Below are positions 1 through 9,716 of a DNA stretch of 64,000 nucleotides, piece by piece. The notes under the pieces are model-generated. The model searched no databases. It was not told the origin of the DNA and saw nothing but the letters and a program-made list of their open reading frames with translations. This stretch comes from Ctenosaura bakeri (taxonomy: Eukaryota; Chordata; Lepidosauria; Squamata; Iguanidae), in contig CAOLHI010001834.1 in NCBI GenBank assembly GCA_948474755.1, forward strand, positions 62,001 to 126,000, given 5' to 3'. A program made the translations under genes and the position numbers. The number at the start of each line of letters is the position of its first letter. Position 1 is the first letter of the stretch.

Positions 1-1740
1 AACACAACTATTTAAGCTGCAAATTTAAATTAGATTTCCTTGATCCTCAGTTCCTATTGCTAAATAGAAACAGCCATGACAGAAATTGCTACATGGAAGA
101 ACTGGGGATCAGTCACATAGCTAGTGGGGGGCAGGGATGGCAGTCCACCCCGATGGCACTTTTTGGGGGTGCTGCTAGAGAGGGAGAAGCTGGGTAGGGA
201 GAAAAAGCCCAGTTCAAAGTGCTGGTAAGTGGGAACAGTGGCAGCAGCAGCAGTGGTAGTGGCAAGTGAAGAAAGATGGCTGAAAAAGGGAGTTGGGGGC
301 TTAATGGGAAGAGACATCATCTGGGCCTGGCCCCCAGTGATGGAGCGGTGAGGCCAATGCGGGGAGCTCAGGAGAAAGCAGGAGAGGGAGAGGCAGAGGC
401 AGAGGTGTGCTGGAGGAAGGTGAGGTTGCAGTGGAAGCAAGCAGAGGGTCTCCTTATCTCCCTCCTCCATGCCCCACCGTGAGGGAAACCCAACGCGATA
501 ACTGAGCTAGGATGGGACTTGGATAGCGGGAAGCAGGGGGGAGAGACATATGTCAGTTAGAGAAGCTGGGTGCTTATAGCCTGACTTCTTCTCTGGAGAG
601 CTCTCAGTGTCCTGCCCAAAACGTAGGGCACCTTTGTGTATACACGCTATACATAATATACATATAGAGAGTGAGCAAGCATGTGTCCATCAAGTTTCCT
701 TTTTCCAAAACAAAGGGAGGGCAGGTATACACCTGAGCTGGGAGAAGAGGGGAGGGGAGGGGAAGAAGAGTATGAGAAATTGGCAGCAGTGGCAACAAGT
801 GGGATGGAGGAAAGAAGAAAGCTGGAGAAGAGAGGTGGGCAGAATGTGCACATAGTTTGCAAAAGCCATGCAGAAGTCCTGCAAAAGGTACCACTTTTGC
901 AAAAGCGAGGCTGTAGTGGTGAGAACCTATTGCACCCAGAAATAGCTCCGGGCAGTGTGTCTGTGCATGGGGGTGGAGAGTTGGGATCAAAGACTTGCTC
1001 AGGTAAAAATCCTAGGGAGTCACTATCCAAGGAATGGGGAGTTGTCAGCTTGACTCGGTGGGAGTTTTTCTTTGCAGAACTTCCTTCCCTGTTCATTCAA
1101 AACAAGCCACCTTTTTATTTCCACTTTCTTTTCCCCACCCATCTTTGCTATCTTTACGCTGAAAAGCAAGAATAAACCCAACACTTCTTAAGATCCACTG
1201 CTGCAGTTCTGCTTTGCACTGTAGCCCTTTCTATTTATGTATTTTTTCTTGTTGATGATGATTTAATTAATTTGTTGAAGGTATGGGTACTCCCTTCCTA
1301 ACATAAAAAACAACAACAACCCAGGTAGTTTTGTTTTAAGGAATGGGTGGGGGACAGATTGAAGACAAGAGGAGAAAGAGAAAAAGATAGAGAAAAAAAA
1401 ATCTGAGCCCAAACAAACACTGAAAAGGACAGCTAGCTCCCTTGCACACTTTGGCTTTTTGCAATGCAGCCATTGTGGGTATAGAGCTGGGCAAAAGGAG
1501 AAGGCGGTGTGTGGTGTGTTTGCGTGTGTAGAAGAGAGAGAGAGAGAGAAATTGAGAGGAGAAAGGGGCCAAGTCGGAGAGTTGGTTGGGGGAAAAAAAA
1601 GATAGTAATAGAATATGTATGTTCCATTTGTTAAAAAGATTAAATAATTAAATATATATACACTCTTTCCTCCCCTTCCCCCTACCCCAACTCCTGAAAG
1701 CTTAAGACTAGCAGCCATCTCCCAGGAACATTGGGTGAAG
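1..1740. other. No recognisable feature
   Basis: The first 1.7 kb has purine-rich stretches and a short GA run near 1537-1550. Open frames of up to 164 codons exist on both strands, but they overlap each other, are low in complexity and resemble no family I know. I read them as chance frames in purine-skewed DNA. Confidence 0.5.
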
Positions 1741-1769
1741 ATGGTTTCTGCTTTTCCCTCTCCTTCTGT

Positions 1770-1830
1770 GGCATAACTGGGGGGCCGGGGGGTGGGCTTG
1801 TCAGCCCCAGGCAGCAAAAGGACTGGCTAC
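1770..1830. repeat. G-rich interspersed repeat fragment
   Basis: A G-run followed by a short 'CAGCCCCAGGCAGCAAAA' segment resembles the block at 30690-30720 (G-run, then GCCCCAGGCAATATTTTT). Two similar pieces in one window suggest an old dispersed repeat. The family is not identified. Confidence 0.3.
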
Positions 1831-1992
1831 ACCACTGCTGGGAATTCTGACAGACAACAAAGAAATAATGAGAGCCACAGTAATAACAGGAGTTTGATCC
1901 TGTGTGATTCTATCAAAAGTATTAAACTTCTATCTGTGCCACCATCCTACCTGTATATCCGGTGGAAACATGCGGGAGTGTCTTCTCAGTGG

Positions 1993-2179
1993 CTGTTCTC
2001 CCAAAGGATAGAAGTACTCAACCTGGGGGGTGGGGAACAGGTGAGGAAGTGGGGGGAGGGAAATGAAACACAGAATAGGTAGAGAAGTAGTACAGGAATA
2101 TCTGGCTAAACTAGATGAATTCAAGTCTCCAGGGCCAGATGAATTAAATCCAAGGATATTAAAAGAACTAGCAGAAGTC
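1993..2179 (+). mobile_element. CR1 LINE, upstream part (5'-truncated copy 1)
   Basis: From about 1993 the sequence matches, in the same order, the reverse complement of the CR1 copy at 56200-56420. It encodes the linker before the reverse transcriptase (residues like [19 protein letters not shown]). That linker is typical of CR1 ORF2 between the endonuclease and RT domains. The copy starts abruptly, as 5'-truncated LINEs do. It stops at 2179 where a solo LTR is inserted and resumes at about 3082. Confidence 0.9.
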
Positions 2180-3077
2180 TGTTACCCTGTTTACTGGGAG
2201 TCCTGGGAGGGACACCTAAACAACCAAACAACAACACACTTTGGGGAAAATTAGCTTAGAGCACTGCTGGCAAAATGAGAGGCAGGGTAACTTAGCAGGA
2301 TCTTGTAACCCAATGTTTACGGGGTCAGGCCAAGTCAAGAAGCAAACCATGTTGAAAATAAATGAATGATCTTTATTAGATACAGGCACACAATTTAAGC
2401 AACACATGCACACAGATAGCTAAAGGAAATAAAGGTTTGAGTTGGATAGCGGGATTTTTGAGAGGGATAGTTGATTCGGGTGATACGGAACCTGTTCCTG
2501 GAGCCTGGAAAGCAGACAGAGAGCGATGCTGGGGTGCGATGTAGCTCAGCACGTGGGGCTAAGGGCAAAGCGACAGCAAGACAGTCTAGAACTCGGGAGT
2601 GATCCGAGGATGGTCTCGGAATCAGGGGTTTTTATAGGGAGAAATGTGACTGCAGGCTATGCCGTACTTGGGGAAAACAATGCGATTTAGGAGCGGGACA
2701 AAGCTTTGGAAAGGTCAGAATTTAGCATGATTGAGTTAAGTCCGAATTGACAAAGAGTTAGCCAGTATGCAAATGCAGGGTGTTTGGCAGTTGAGTATTC
2801 AGCTTGCCACGTTGCCTGCTCAGGGCAGGGAGTCCTTTGTAAACAGCGTGCATACATAATGAAGGTGTTTGCAGAGAGGTCTCCTAAAGCAAGGATCTGG
2901 CTATTTCTGGCCTGCCTGGGTGGGGAATGGAATGTCCAGCAATTAGTGGTCGCGCCTAGTCTGTGCTTGTTCGGGGGCCTCACAAACACATGGAGAGGGG
3001 TGGTAGAAGAGAGTCAATTTATTGATATCAAAATTATATCTAGGGGTATCTCCAAGGAGGTCTAACCTGCAGTAACA
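2180..3077 (-). mobile_element. Solo LTR of an endogenous retrovirus-like element, inserted in CR1
   Basis: The insert interrupts CR1 copy 1. It begins TGTTACCC and ends GCAGTAACA, and is flanked by AGTC on both sides (2176-2179 and 3078-3081), as expected for a 4-bp target duplication. Read on the minus strand it has a TATA-like TCCCTATAAAAAC (about 2628-2640) and a polyadenylation signal AATAAA (2372-2377), giving U3-R-U5 order. Its last 200 bases resemble the ends at 17736 and 22661. It has no internal retroviral genes, so it is a recombined solo LTR. A 4-bp duplication fits gammaretrovirus-like elements, but the class is inferred. Confidence 0.82.
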
Positions 3078-3081
3078 AGTC

Positions 3082-4547
3082 CTTTCAGAACCACTGAAAG
3101 AATCACTGAAACTTTGGAGAGTCTCTTGAAGAATAGGAGAAGTCCCAGCAGACTGGAGGAGGGCAAATGTCACCCCCATCTTCAAGGAGGGAAAAAAAGA
3201 GGACGCAAATAATTATCGCCCGGTCAGCTTGACATCAATACCAGGAAAGATCCTAGAGCAGATAATTAACAGTCAGTTCACAGTTACTTAGAAAGCAATG
3301 CTGTAATCACTAAAAGTCAACATGGATTTCTCAAAAATAAGTCATGCCAGACTAATCTTATCTCTTTTTACGATAGGGTTACAAGCTTGATAGATGAAGG
3401 GAATGCCGTAGACGTAGCATATCTTGATTTCAGTAAGGCCTTTGACAAAGTTCCCACATTCCTGCAAAGAAGCTAGTAAAGTGCGGGCTGGACAGGGCTA
3501 CCATTAGTTGGATTTGTAATTGGTTGACTGACAGAACCCAAAGGGTGCTCACCAATGGCTGCTTTTCATCCTGGAGAGAAGTGACTAGCGGGGTGCCACA
3601 GGGTTCTGTCCTGGGCCCAGTGCTATTCAACATCTTCATCAATGACTTGGATGAAGGAATAGAGGGCATGCTGATCAAATTTGCAGATGACACCAAATTG
3701 GGAGGGGTTGTTAATACCCCAGAGGACAGGATCAAATTTCAAAACAACCTCGACAGATTGGAGAGCTGGGCCAAAGCTAACAAGATGAATTTCAACAGAG
3801 AGAAAGGTAAGGTGCTACACTTAGGCAGAAAAAATGGAATGCCCAAATATAGGATGGGGGACACGTGGCTGGATAGCAGTATGTGTGAAAGGGATCTAGG
3901 AGTCTTGGTAGACCACAAGCTGAACATGAGTCAGCAGTGTGATGCGACAGCCAAGAAAGCCAACACAATTCTTGGTTGCATCAATAGGAGTATGGTGTCT
4001 AGATCAAATGAGGTAATGGTACCACTTTGTTCTGCATTGTTAGGCCTCATTTGGAATACTGTGTCCAGTTCTGGGCACCTCAATTCAAGAAGGATATCAA
4101 CAAGCTGGAATATGTCCAGAGGAGGGTGACCAAAATGGTGAAGGGTCTGGAAGCCATGCCCTACAAGGAACGCCTCAGGGAGCTGGGTATGTTCAGTCTG
4201 CAGAAGAGAAGGTTAGGAGGGGACATGATAGCCATGTTTAAATATTTGAAGGGATGTAATGTCAAGGAGGCAGCGGGCTTGTTTTCCACTGCTCCAGAGA
4301 CTAGGACAAGAAGCAATGGATTCACGCTGCAGGAAAGGAGATCCCACCTGAACCTCCTGACAGTCAGAGCTGTTTGGTGGTGGAACATGCTGCTTTGGAG
4401 TGTGGTAGAGTCTCCTTCTTTGGATGTTTTTAAGCAGAGGCTGGATGGCCATCTATTGGGAATGTTTTGATGGGTGTTCCCGCATAGCAGTGGCTTGAAC
4501 TGGATGGCCCCTGTGGTCTCTTCCAACTCTATGATTCTATGATTCTC
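3082..4547 (+). mobile_element. CR1 LINE, downstream part with 3' end (copy 1)
   Basis: CR1 resumes right after the LTR target duplication, with the thumb and palm of the reverse transcriptase, the C-terminal region and the 3' UTR. It finishes at 4530-4547 in tandem ATTCTATG octamers, the hallmark CR1 3' end, in place of poly(A). It is immediately followed by an L2-like 3' end. With the 1993-2179 piece it makes a copy about 1.65 kb long without the LTR. Confidence 0.93.
3524..4470 (+). pseudogene. CR1 ORF2 reverse transcriptase remnant
   Basis: This encodes the C-terminal half of CR1 ORF2p, the RT that performs target-primed reverse transcription. The first frame (3524-4129) shows the GVPQGSVLGPVLFN motif and an intact FADD catalytic motif at about 3680-3691, followed by KVLHLGRKN and [13 protein letters not shown] frameshift near 4040 moves the reading frame to 4027-4470, which carries [17 protein letters not shown] and [16 protein letters not shown] and ends [15 protein letters not shown]. 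Stop codons, including one near 3476, lie upstream. The copy is dead: truncated, frameshifted and LTR-split, although the catalytic residues survive. Confidence 0.92.
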
Positions 4548-4548
4548 A

Positions 4549-4775
4549 GGTTCTGGAACTCTTTCCCCTGAAAGGCTAGACTGAGACTTTCCCTGCCATC
4601 TTTCCACAAGCACATGAAGACTTTTTGCAGGCCTTTGAGGACTAATTGCTTATGAAGAATGGGCCCTGCAGAATGTGCTGAATTTTTTTTTGCTGCTTTC
4701 TTTCTAATGGCTTGTGTTGTTAACAGGTTTAAATACTTTGATAGTTTAATTACCTTCTGTATGTTGTGAATTTTG
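4549..4775 (+). mobile_element. L2-type LINE 3' end fragment
   Basis: It begins right after the CR1 octamers with a decayed version of the L2 C-terminus (WNSLP-like, then a SFHKQVKTFLFRQAF-like stretch). It continues into a 3' UTR-like segment (GGCCCTGCAGAA, T-rich). Several frameshifts are needed to read it. The assignment rests on general resemblance to vertebrate L2 ends. Confidence 0.55.
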
Positions 4776-4845
4776 AGCTCTGTTTCAACTGTTGTATGCC
4801 TGAAGTGCAAAGATATATCGCTGAATACTAAAGACACTGAATACT

Positions 4846-5312
4846 AAAGTTAGGATTGTTCATACTATCCTATTTCCAATATCTATGTATGGTTGTCAAA
4901 GTTGGGCAGTGAAGAAAGCTGGCAGGAAGAAAATCAACTCACCTAAAATATGGTGCTGGAGAATTGCTCTACAGATACCTTGGACTGCTAAAAAGACAAT
5001 GTCTTAGAGCAAATCAAGCCTGAACTCTCCATAGAAGCCAAGATGACTAAACTGAAGCTGTTATACTTCGGCCGTATCATGGGAAGAGATGACTCACTAG
5101 AGAAGACAATAAAGCTTGGTAAGGTAGATGGCAGTAGGAAAAGGGGAAGACCACCTTACAGATGGATAGACTCAATCAAGGAAGACACATCCCTGAATCT
5201 GCAAGACCTGAGCAGGGCACTTGATGATAGGGTGACTTGGATGTCTCTCATCCATAGGGTCGCCATAGGTTAAAGTCAACTTGATGGTAGTCAACAACAA
5301 TGTGGCTTTGAG
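4846..5312 (+). mobile_element. BovB (RTE-clade) LINE 3' end
   Basis: The segment reads like the end of BovB ORF2 plus its very short 3' tail. Visible landmarks are a CYxxESW-like stretch near 4890, AxRKINS near 4925, 'MTKLKLLYFGRIMGRDDSLE' from 5043, and the RGRPPYRWIDSIKED block. The 3' tail (GGGTCGCCATAGGTTAAAGT, then CAACTTGATGGTAGTCAACAACAA) is the BovB tail. The same tail type appears on the SINEs of this window, pointing to BovB as their retrotransposition partner. BovB is known for horizontal transfer among vertebrates. It is 5'-truncated. Confidence 0.85.
5043..5273 (+). pseudogene. BovB ORF2 C-terminal remnant
   Basis: An open frame of 76 codons covers the C-terminal domain after the RT of BovB ORF2p: LLYFGRIMGRDDSLEKTIKLGK, then GSRKRGRPPYRWIDSIKED, ending WMSLIHRVAIG. 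The endonuclease and RT are missing, so it has no enzymatic potential. The frame stops where BovB ORF2 normally stops, just before the 3' tail. Confidence 0.82.
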
Positions 5313-5945
5313 TCCTGAACTGGGAAAAGGGCAGGAAATAATAGCAGCAGCATCAATAGCAACAATGTGTTTGTGTTTTACTGCCTGTATTGGAACTAAG
5401 AAGAAAAGTAAGGTGCATACTCAGTGCCTTTGCACTACTTTGCATATATTGGTATCCTCTTCCCCTTTATTTATGAAGATGGCAAATCAAGCCTGAACTT
5501 TGATTATGAAGATGTGGGTCCTAGACATTGGATCTAGATGACAGTTTGGCCCCTGCTTTAACTGTATGAAATCCAGCCTTAAATTGACATCTTCAGAATG
5601 GGCTGAGTTGGAAAATAAAACAGATGAAAGTAAAACTTCCATTTTATATCCTCTAATGAGATAAATATTGAAAGATATTCAAAGATATATTGACAGAGAA
5701 ATTAGACTTTTAAGCTCATATATCTAAGCTCTAATTGACCTGTTAAGATTTCCGTTGGAGGCAGTTCCTTTTGCCTGTGCCCCCAGCTGCTAAGGATAGT
5801 GGGTTGGCAGAAAGTGTGTGTGTGTGGGGGGGGGAGTTCATGTCCAAATGAACGAGATAAATGCAGATTAAGAACAATCCAGATCTGAACCATGTAGGGA
5901 AGGGTCAAACCCCGCTAACTCTTGGACCATTTCTGAAAGAAAATC
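5313..5945. other. No recognisable feature
   Basis: AT-rich unique sequence with a short TG/G run at 5814-5833. There is no repeat or coding signal that I recognise. Confidence 0.5.
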
Positions 5946-5949
5946 CTGC

Positions 5950-6300
5950 ACAGTGGTGTCACTAAGTTTAGTGTCAACCAGTGTAACTCACAGTGTAACC
6001 ACCAATGGAAACTTTTTCATCCAGGAGCTGGAATTCTGGGGGTTCTGGTCTATTGGCATGGACACCCACCCTCTTGGTATCCCAATCTACCCACCTGGCT
6101 TTGTGTGTGCAAAGGCACTGGGGATCCTGTCCAGTTATAAGGAAAAAAAAAGGGGGGTTGACCTACATGAATCTATATGGGGTATCATGGGGTAGGGATG
6201 AAAGAAGGGGCAGGCAATCATTTTGGTGTCACCCTCCTCTGATGGTGTCACACAGTGCAGTCTGCCCCCATCTAGTGATGCCACTGACCCTTCATTCTTA
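5950..6300. repeat. Interspersed repeat with GTGTCAC motifs
   Basis: The block contains repeated GTGTCAC/GGTGTCACC motifs (5957, 6218, 6244) and ends CTAGTGATGCCACTGAC. That layout resembles a degenerate dispersed repeat common in squamate DNA. The two overlapping open frames here (5953-6301) are then artefacts. The family name is not known to me. Confidence 0.35.
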
Positions 6301-6304
6301 GTTG

Positions 6305-7220
6305 ATTAACATCTTTGTAGCTTTGCCCTCAATTTGGATTAAACCAATAGGACTGTAGTACTGAATTTGACAGTCAAATCCCCAACACAGAGCATGCTAC
6401 CAAGTACTATTCATATTGGTAGGACTCAGTTGTGTTTAACTATGTTTTGGACTGGAATATTACACTTCCTCTAGAGTTTGGGAGTGTAATTCTCAGGGAG
6501 AGGGGGAGCTCCTCGAAACCTTCATTCTGGATTCTCAAAGTAGCACATACTTCTTTTTCAAACTCTGTTTTCATCACACATATGTGTGCATCATATCTAC
6601 CATTCATACCAATCAGGAACAAAGTTATCACTTACAAAAATTAGGTAATTGATGGCTCTAGCAGAGAGGAAAGATTTTCAAGTAAGTTTTATGAAAGTGC
6701 ATTAAGATGAACTAGTTCTACAATGAATGATATTGCAGTATATCAACCATGGTTCAGTACAACCATACAATATTAGGGCACATGTAATGTAGTGACTTTT
6801 CTGCAGCTGGACCATCAAGTAATATTGTGGAAATTATTAATTGTAATGATACTATAAAAGTTATTGCACTTTATGGGCATATAAACATATACAGTCTCTG
6901 CTTTTAAAATGCTGCAGTAACAATTTATTTAAAGCTACATACATCGTGATTCATTAGGAGAACTCAATAATCTGGTTCACAGATGAGTTTGGAACTTATT
7001 AGTTATGACTGAATAAAAGTTATGTCCCTAACCATTTAAGCCAGTTTTGTACAAACAGAGTGACATGATTAATTTTAAGCACTTAAAAATGTAAACATGA
7101 GTCTTTGAATCATCTAAGTCTAAAAATGAAACAGTGGGAGATGTTATCAGAAGAAAAATTAATAACTGCACCATTCAATTTAAGTAACAAACTACAGGAT
7201 TACAGAATTTCTGAGTTTAT
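6305..7220. other. No recognisable feature
   Basis: AT-rich sequence without coding signal or repeat structure that I recognise. Confidence 0.5.
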
Positions 7221-7221
7221 T

Positions 7222-7414
7222 CTGTTGTTGTGTCCCTTCAAGTCATCTCCAACATATGGTGAACCTAAAGTGACCCTGTCAGGGGGTTTTCTGGGGCTGA
7301 GTGTATGTGACATACCCAAGGTTACCCTGTGGGTTTCGATGGTCAAGCAGGAAATCAAACCCTGGTCTCCAGGATTGTAGTCCAACACTCAAACCACGAC
7401 ACCTCACTGGGTCT
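7222..7414 (-). mobile_element. tRNA-headed SINE, short form
   Basis: On the minus strand the element starts GAGACCCAGTGAGGTGTCG, with a tRNA-like A box followed by a B-box-like GGTTTGATTTCC. It ends with the BovB-like tail GACTTGAAGGGACACAACAA. It lacks the central segment (CCTCTGAGGAAGGCAATGGC type) found in the copies at 8011, 31981 and 44499, so it is the short subfamily. Such SINEs are transcribed by RNA polymerase III and copied by LINE machinery. The open frames over it are not genes. Confidence 0.85.
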
Positions 7415-8010
7415 CAAGTTTATTTTACTTTAATTTTATACGCTGCTTTCCATGACAGACTCTGCCCAAAACAGTTTGGGATTAAACCTGAAATATCAAA
7501 ATGCAACATCATTGAAATCGCCAATAATTAATTATAAAACATTCCAAACCAATTCAAGTAAATCAAAGTCAACCAGCCAACTTAACTATTACAATGAAAC
7601 AATACTAATACAAAAGCAAGATCAAAATTAGCATTAAAAACTAACCAAACCCACTACTAGGAGTGGTCTTGCAACCACTTTAAAAGTCACAGCAGCCCAG
7701 GTGAAGTAATAATTTGGGACTCTGGGGATGGAAGCTTTCTCTTCATCAGGTGAGATTGTCCCTGGCTACACCTCTCGTATTTCTTCCAAAGAGATATCAA
7801 CAATAGTAAAAGGAATTCGAGGAGTGGCCAGGGCTAGTCCTAATATTAGGCTGAGTGAAGTATCCACCTCAACCAGTAAATTTTTGGTGTCATGAAAGGG
7901 AGCAGAAAAATTTAGGTACTTAAATTATTGTCCTTGCATTTTTACTGTGAAGGTGGGAAGAAAGGCATCTATGAGAACTTCTGCCTCATGTAGAGAACCA
8001 CAAGGTTGCA
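7415..8010. other. Weak LINE-tail-like start, otherwise unassigned
   Basis: Near 7420-7500 a TTTATTTTACTTTAATTTTATACGCTGC segment resembles the reversed 3' tail of vertebrate LINEs, but the match is weak. The rest is AT-rich with no recognised feature. Confidence 0.3.
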
Positions 8011-8218
8011 GAGACCCAGTGTGGTGTTTTGGACTAAGACTCTGGAAAACAAGAGTTTATATCCCCCCTCAACCAAAGAAGCCCACTGGGTGATCTTGGG
8101 GGAGTTAAACTCTCTCAGCCTCAGAGGAAGGCAATGGCAAATCCCCTCTGAATAAATCTTGCCAAAAAAGTCTATGATAGGGTCACTATAAGTCAGAGTC
8201 AATTTGGTGGAACAACAG
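8011..8218 (+). mobile_element. tRNA-headed SINE, long form
   Basis: It starts GAGACCCAGTGTGGTG, the same head as the copy at 7414 on the other strand. It contains CACTGGGTGATCTTGGG, the CCTCAGAGGAAGGCAATGGC centre and the BovB-like tail (CACTATAAGTCAGAGTC). The tail runs into a GGA-rich microsatellite in place of (CAA)n. The RNA polymerase III boxes are degenerate. Confidence 0.85.
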
Positions 8219-8258
8219 GAGGAGGAGGAGAAGGAGGAAGAGGAGGAGGAGGAGGAAG
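8219..8258 (+). repeat. (GGA)n/(GAA) microsatellite at SINE tail
   Basis: A purine-only GGA/GAA run directly follows the SINE tail. Tail-anchored microsatellites of this kind commonly grow from SINE 3' repeats. Confidence 0.9.
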
Positions 8259-8924
8259 ATGCCTATCAACAGATTAAACATTAAGAAAAAAAAAGTGTTT
8301 GAACCAGAGCCTGGAAAAATTACCTTGGGGACTATAGTTCCCAGAAGCCTCCATTCAGAATTGCTCTGCTGTGTATGGGATTCTGGGTGTTGTAAAAAAT
8401 GGTTTTCTCAGTCTATTATATGTTTCACAAAACTATATGCATCACCTTCTAGTAGGCAGACACAAGGGCTTTTCATAGCTATCCTTTTCCTTCCCCTCCC
8501 TGCCAGCCCTTCTTCAGTCTTTGTCCAGAGGTTTTAGAGTTGAGGGAAAAGGGCTTCTTTTGGAAGGCAGAATCTCTTGCGCTAGCCTTTCCAGAATGTT
8601 TCCTTAAATGTTCTGTTTGGAAGTCCTGCCTGCAAGCCATATGTTAAGGGGAAAAAAATGTTGGATCATTACTACTGATCAGTTGCTAACAGAGAAGAAA
8701 TCTGCAAAAATTTCTGCTGCTCCGTGATCTATTTTAATAAAGTGATAAAGAGACACAATTAATTAAATAATTCATGCAGCACTAATACTAGAGTTCTGTT
8801 AGGACTCTTTTTCAGGCTGTTGCCTTTAGGTTTCATTGGCAGTTGTGCTGATTATGCATATCTGCACACACACACATACACACACACAGAGTGCAGTTTT
8901 TGTTTCTGAACTCTGTGCTAATCC
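8259..8924. other. Unassigned; includes a CA run
   Basis: At 8325-8395 the pieces GACTATAGTTCCCAGAAGCC and GGGATTCTGGGTGTTGTA resemble the arms of an old palindromic repeat. A CA microsatellite lies at 8865-8889. Nothing else is recognised. Confidence 0.4.
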
Positions 8925-9300
8925 ATGATGACAACCATGGCAGACAATTAGAGCAGCTTGTCTAGAAAACAAGGAACTGGCAAGTTTATATCTTGAAATC
9001 CTTGGAAATTCCCGTCCGCAGTAAAGCTGATCTAATTTTTTCTCAAACAAAATGGAAAGGGCTGCTGTGTTTTGTAAGAATGATGTGCTCATTTTAGAAA
9101 ACAGTTGAGATATGTCAACTGCATTCAAGACTGATTATTCCAAAGGCATTACTGCCTCAGCCTACTGGCATTTCAATGCTAATTTGTGCAGGGTGACAGT
9201 CATTTGCATAGGGGTGACAGTAAGTTTAATCTCTGCACCCATGACTTACATCTTTGTTTCCAGAAAACCTTCCACCCTAGACGAGCAAGATTTAATTTAA
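8925..9300. other. Candidate conserved non-coding stretch
   Basis: A repeat-free, mixed-composition block of about 370 bp. It carries an octamer-like ATTTGCATA (9202-9210) and two close GTGACAGT motifs (9194, 9213). It shows no coding frame of note. The texture resembles vertebrate enhancers, but that is an impression: conservation cannot be tested here. Confidence 0.25.
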
Positions 9301-9388
9301 TTGAGAATCCTAATATTCTTAGGATGACACATTGAAACTAAATGAATAAGAATCATTTTGCTATGATTAATTTATTTGTGTATGCTAT

Positions 9389-9591
9389 GGTCAGTTTTGC
9401 CCTACACTATTATGGTGCTAAGATTCTATTTTCAACATCCTGTGGAATTCTGGGGTTTGTAGTTTACTGACGCCAAAGAGGCTTTCTGGCTGAGAATTCT
9501 AAATGCCCCTCCCTAATCTGCACACCCCAGGATGTCATAGGATGTTGAAAGTGGAATAATAATGCTATAACAGTGTAGTGTGGAAATGGCC
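9389..9591. mobile_element. Palindromic MITE, type A, full length
   Basis: A 203-bp fold-back element. The left end is a diverged GGTCAGTTTTGCCCTACAC; the right end is a clear AGTGTGGAAATGGCC. The arms are inverted repeats over most of the length (TTTCAACATCCTGTGGAATT against GGATGTTGAAAG), and the centre holds GGCTGAGAATTCTAAATGCC. A TAT duplication flanks it (9386-9388 and 9592-9594). It is non-autonomous, with no transposase. Confidence 0.85.
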
Positions 9592-9716
9592 TATATTTCA
9601 GAGGAAGGAATTGGTAAAACCACCTCTGAATATTTCTTACCTAAGAAAAACCTGTGAAATTTATGAAGTTGCCATAAGCAGACAGGTGACTTGAAGGCAC
9701 ATATACATACACAAGC
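9592..9716 (+). mobile_element. 3' part of a 5S-type SINE
   Basis: TATTTCAGAGGAAGGAATTGG to GACTTGAAGGCACATATACA matches the body and tail of the 5S-headed SINE at 45885-46095. Its 5S head is absent. The type A MITE ends exactly at its left edge, so the MITE may have inserted into this SINE. Confidence 0.75.

Noticed and set aside
647..1175. Frames of 149 and 164 codons near the left end
   Set aside because: They overlap on opposite strands in purine-rich sequence and have low complexity.
1263..1817. 184-codon minus-strand ORF as a gene
   Set aside because: Composed of Ser/Phe/Leu-rich low-complexity text over purine-rich plus-strand runs, and other minus-strand frames are open at the same place.
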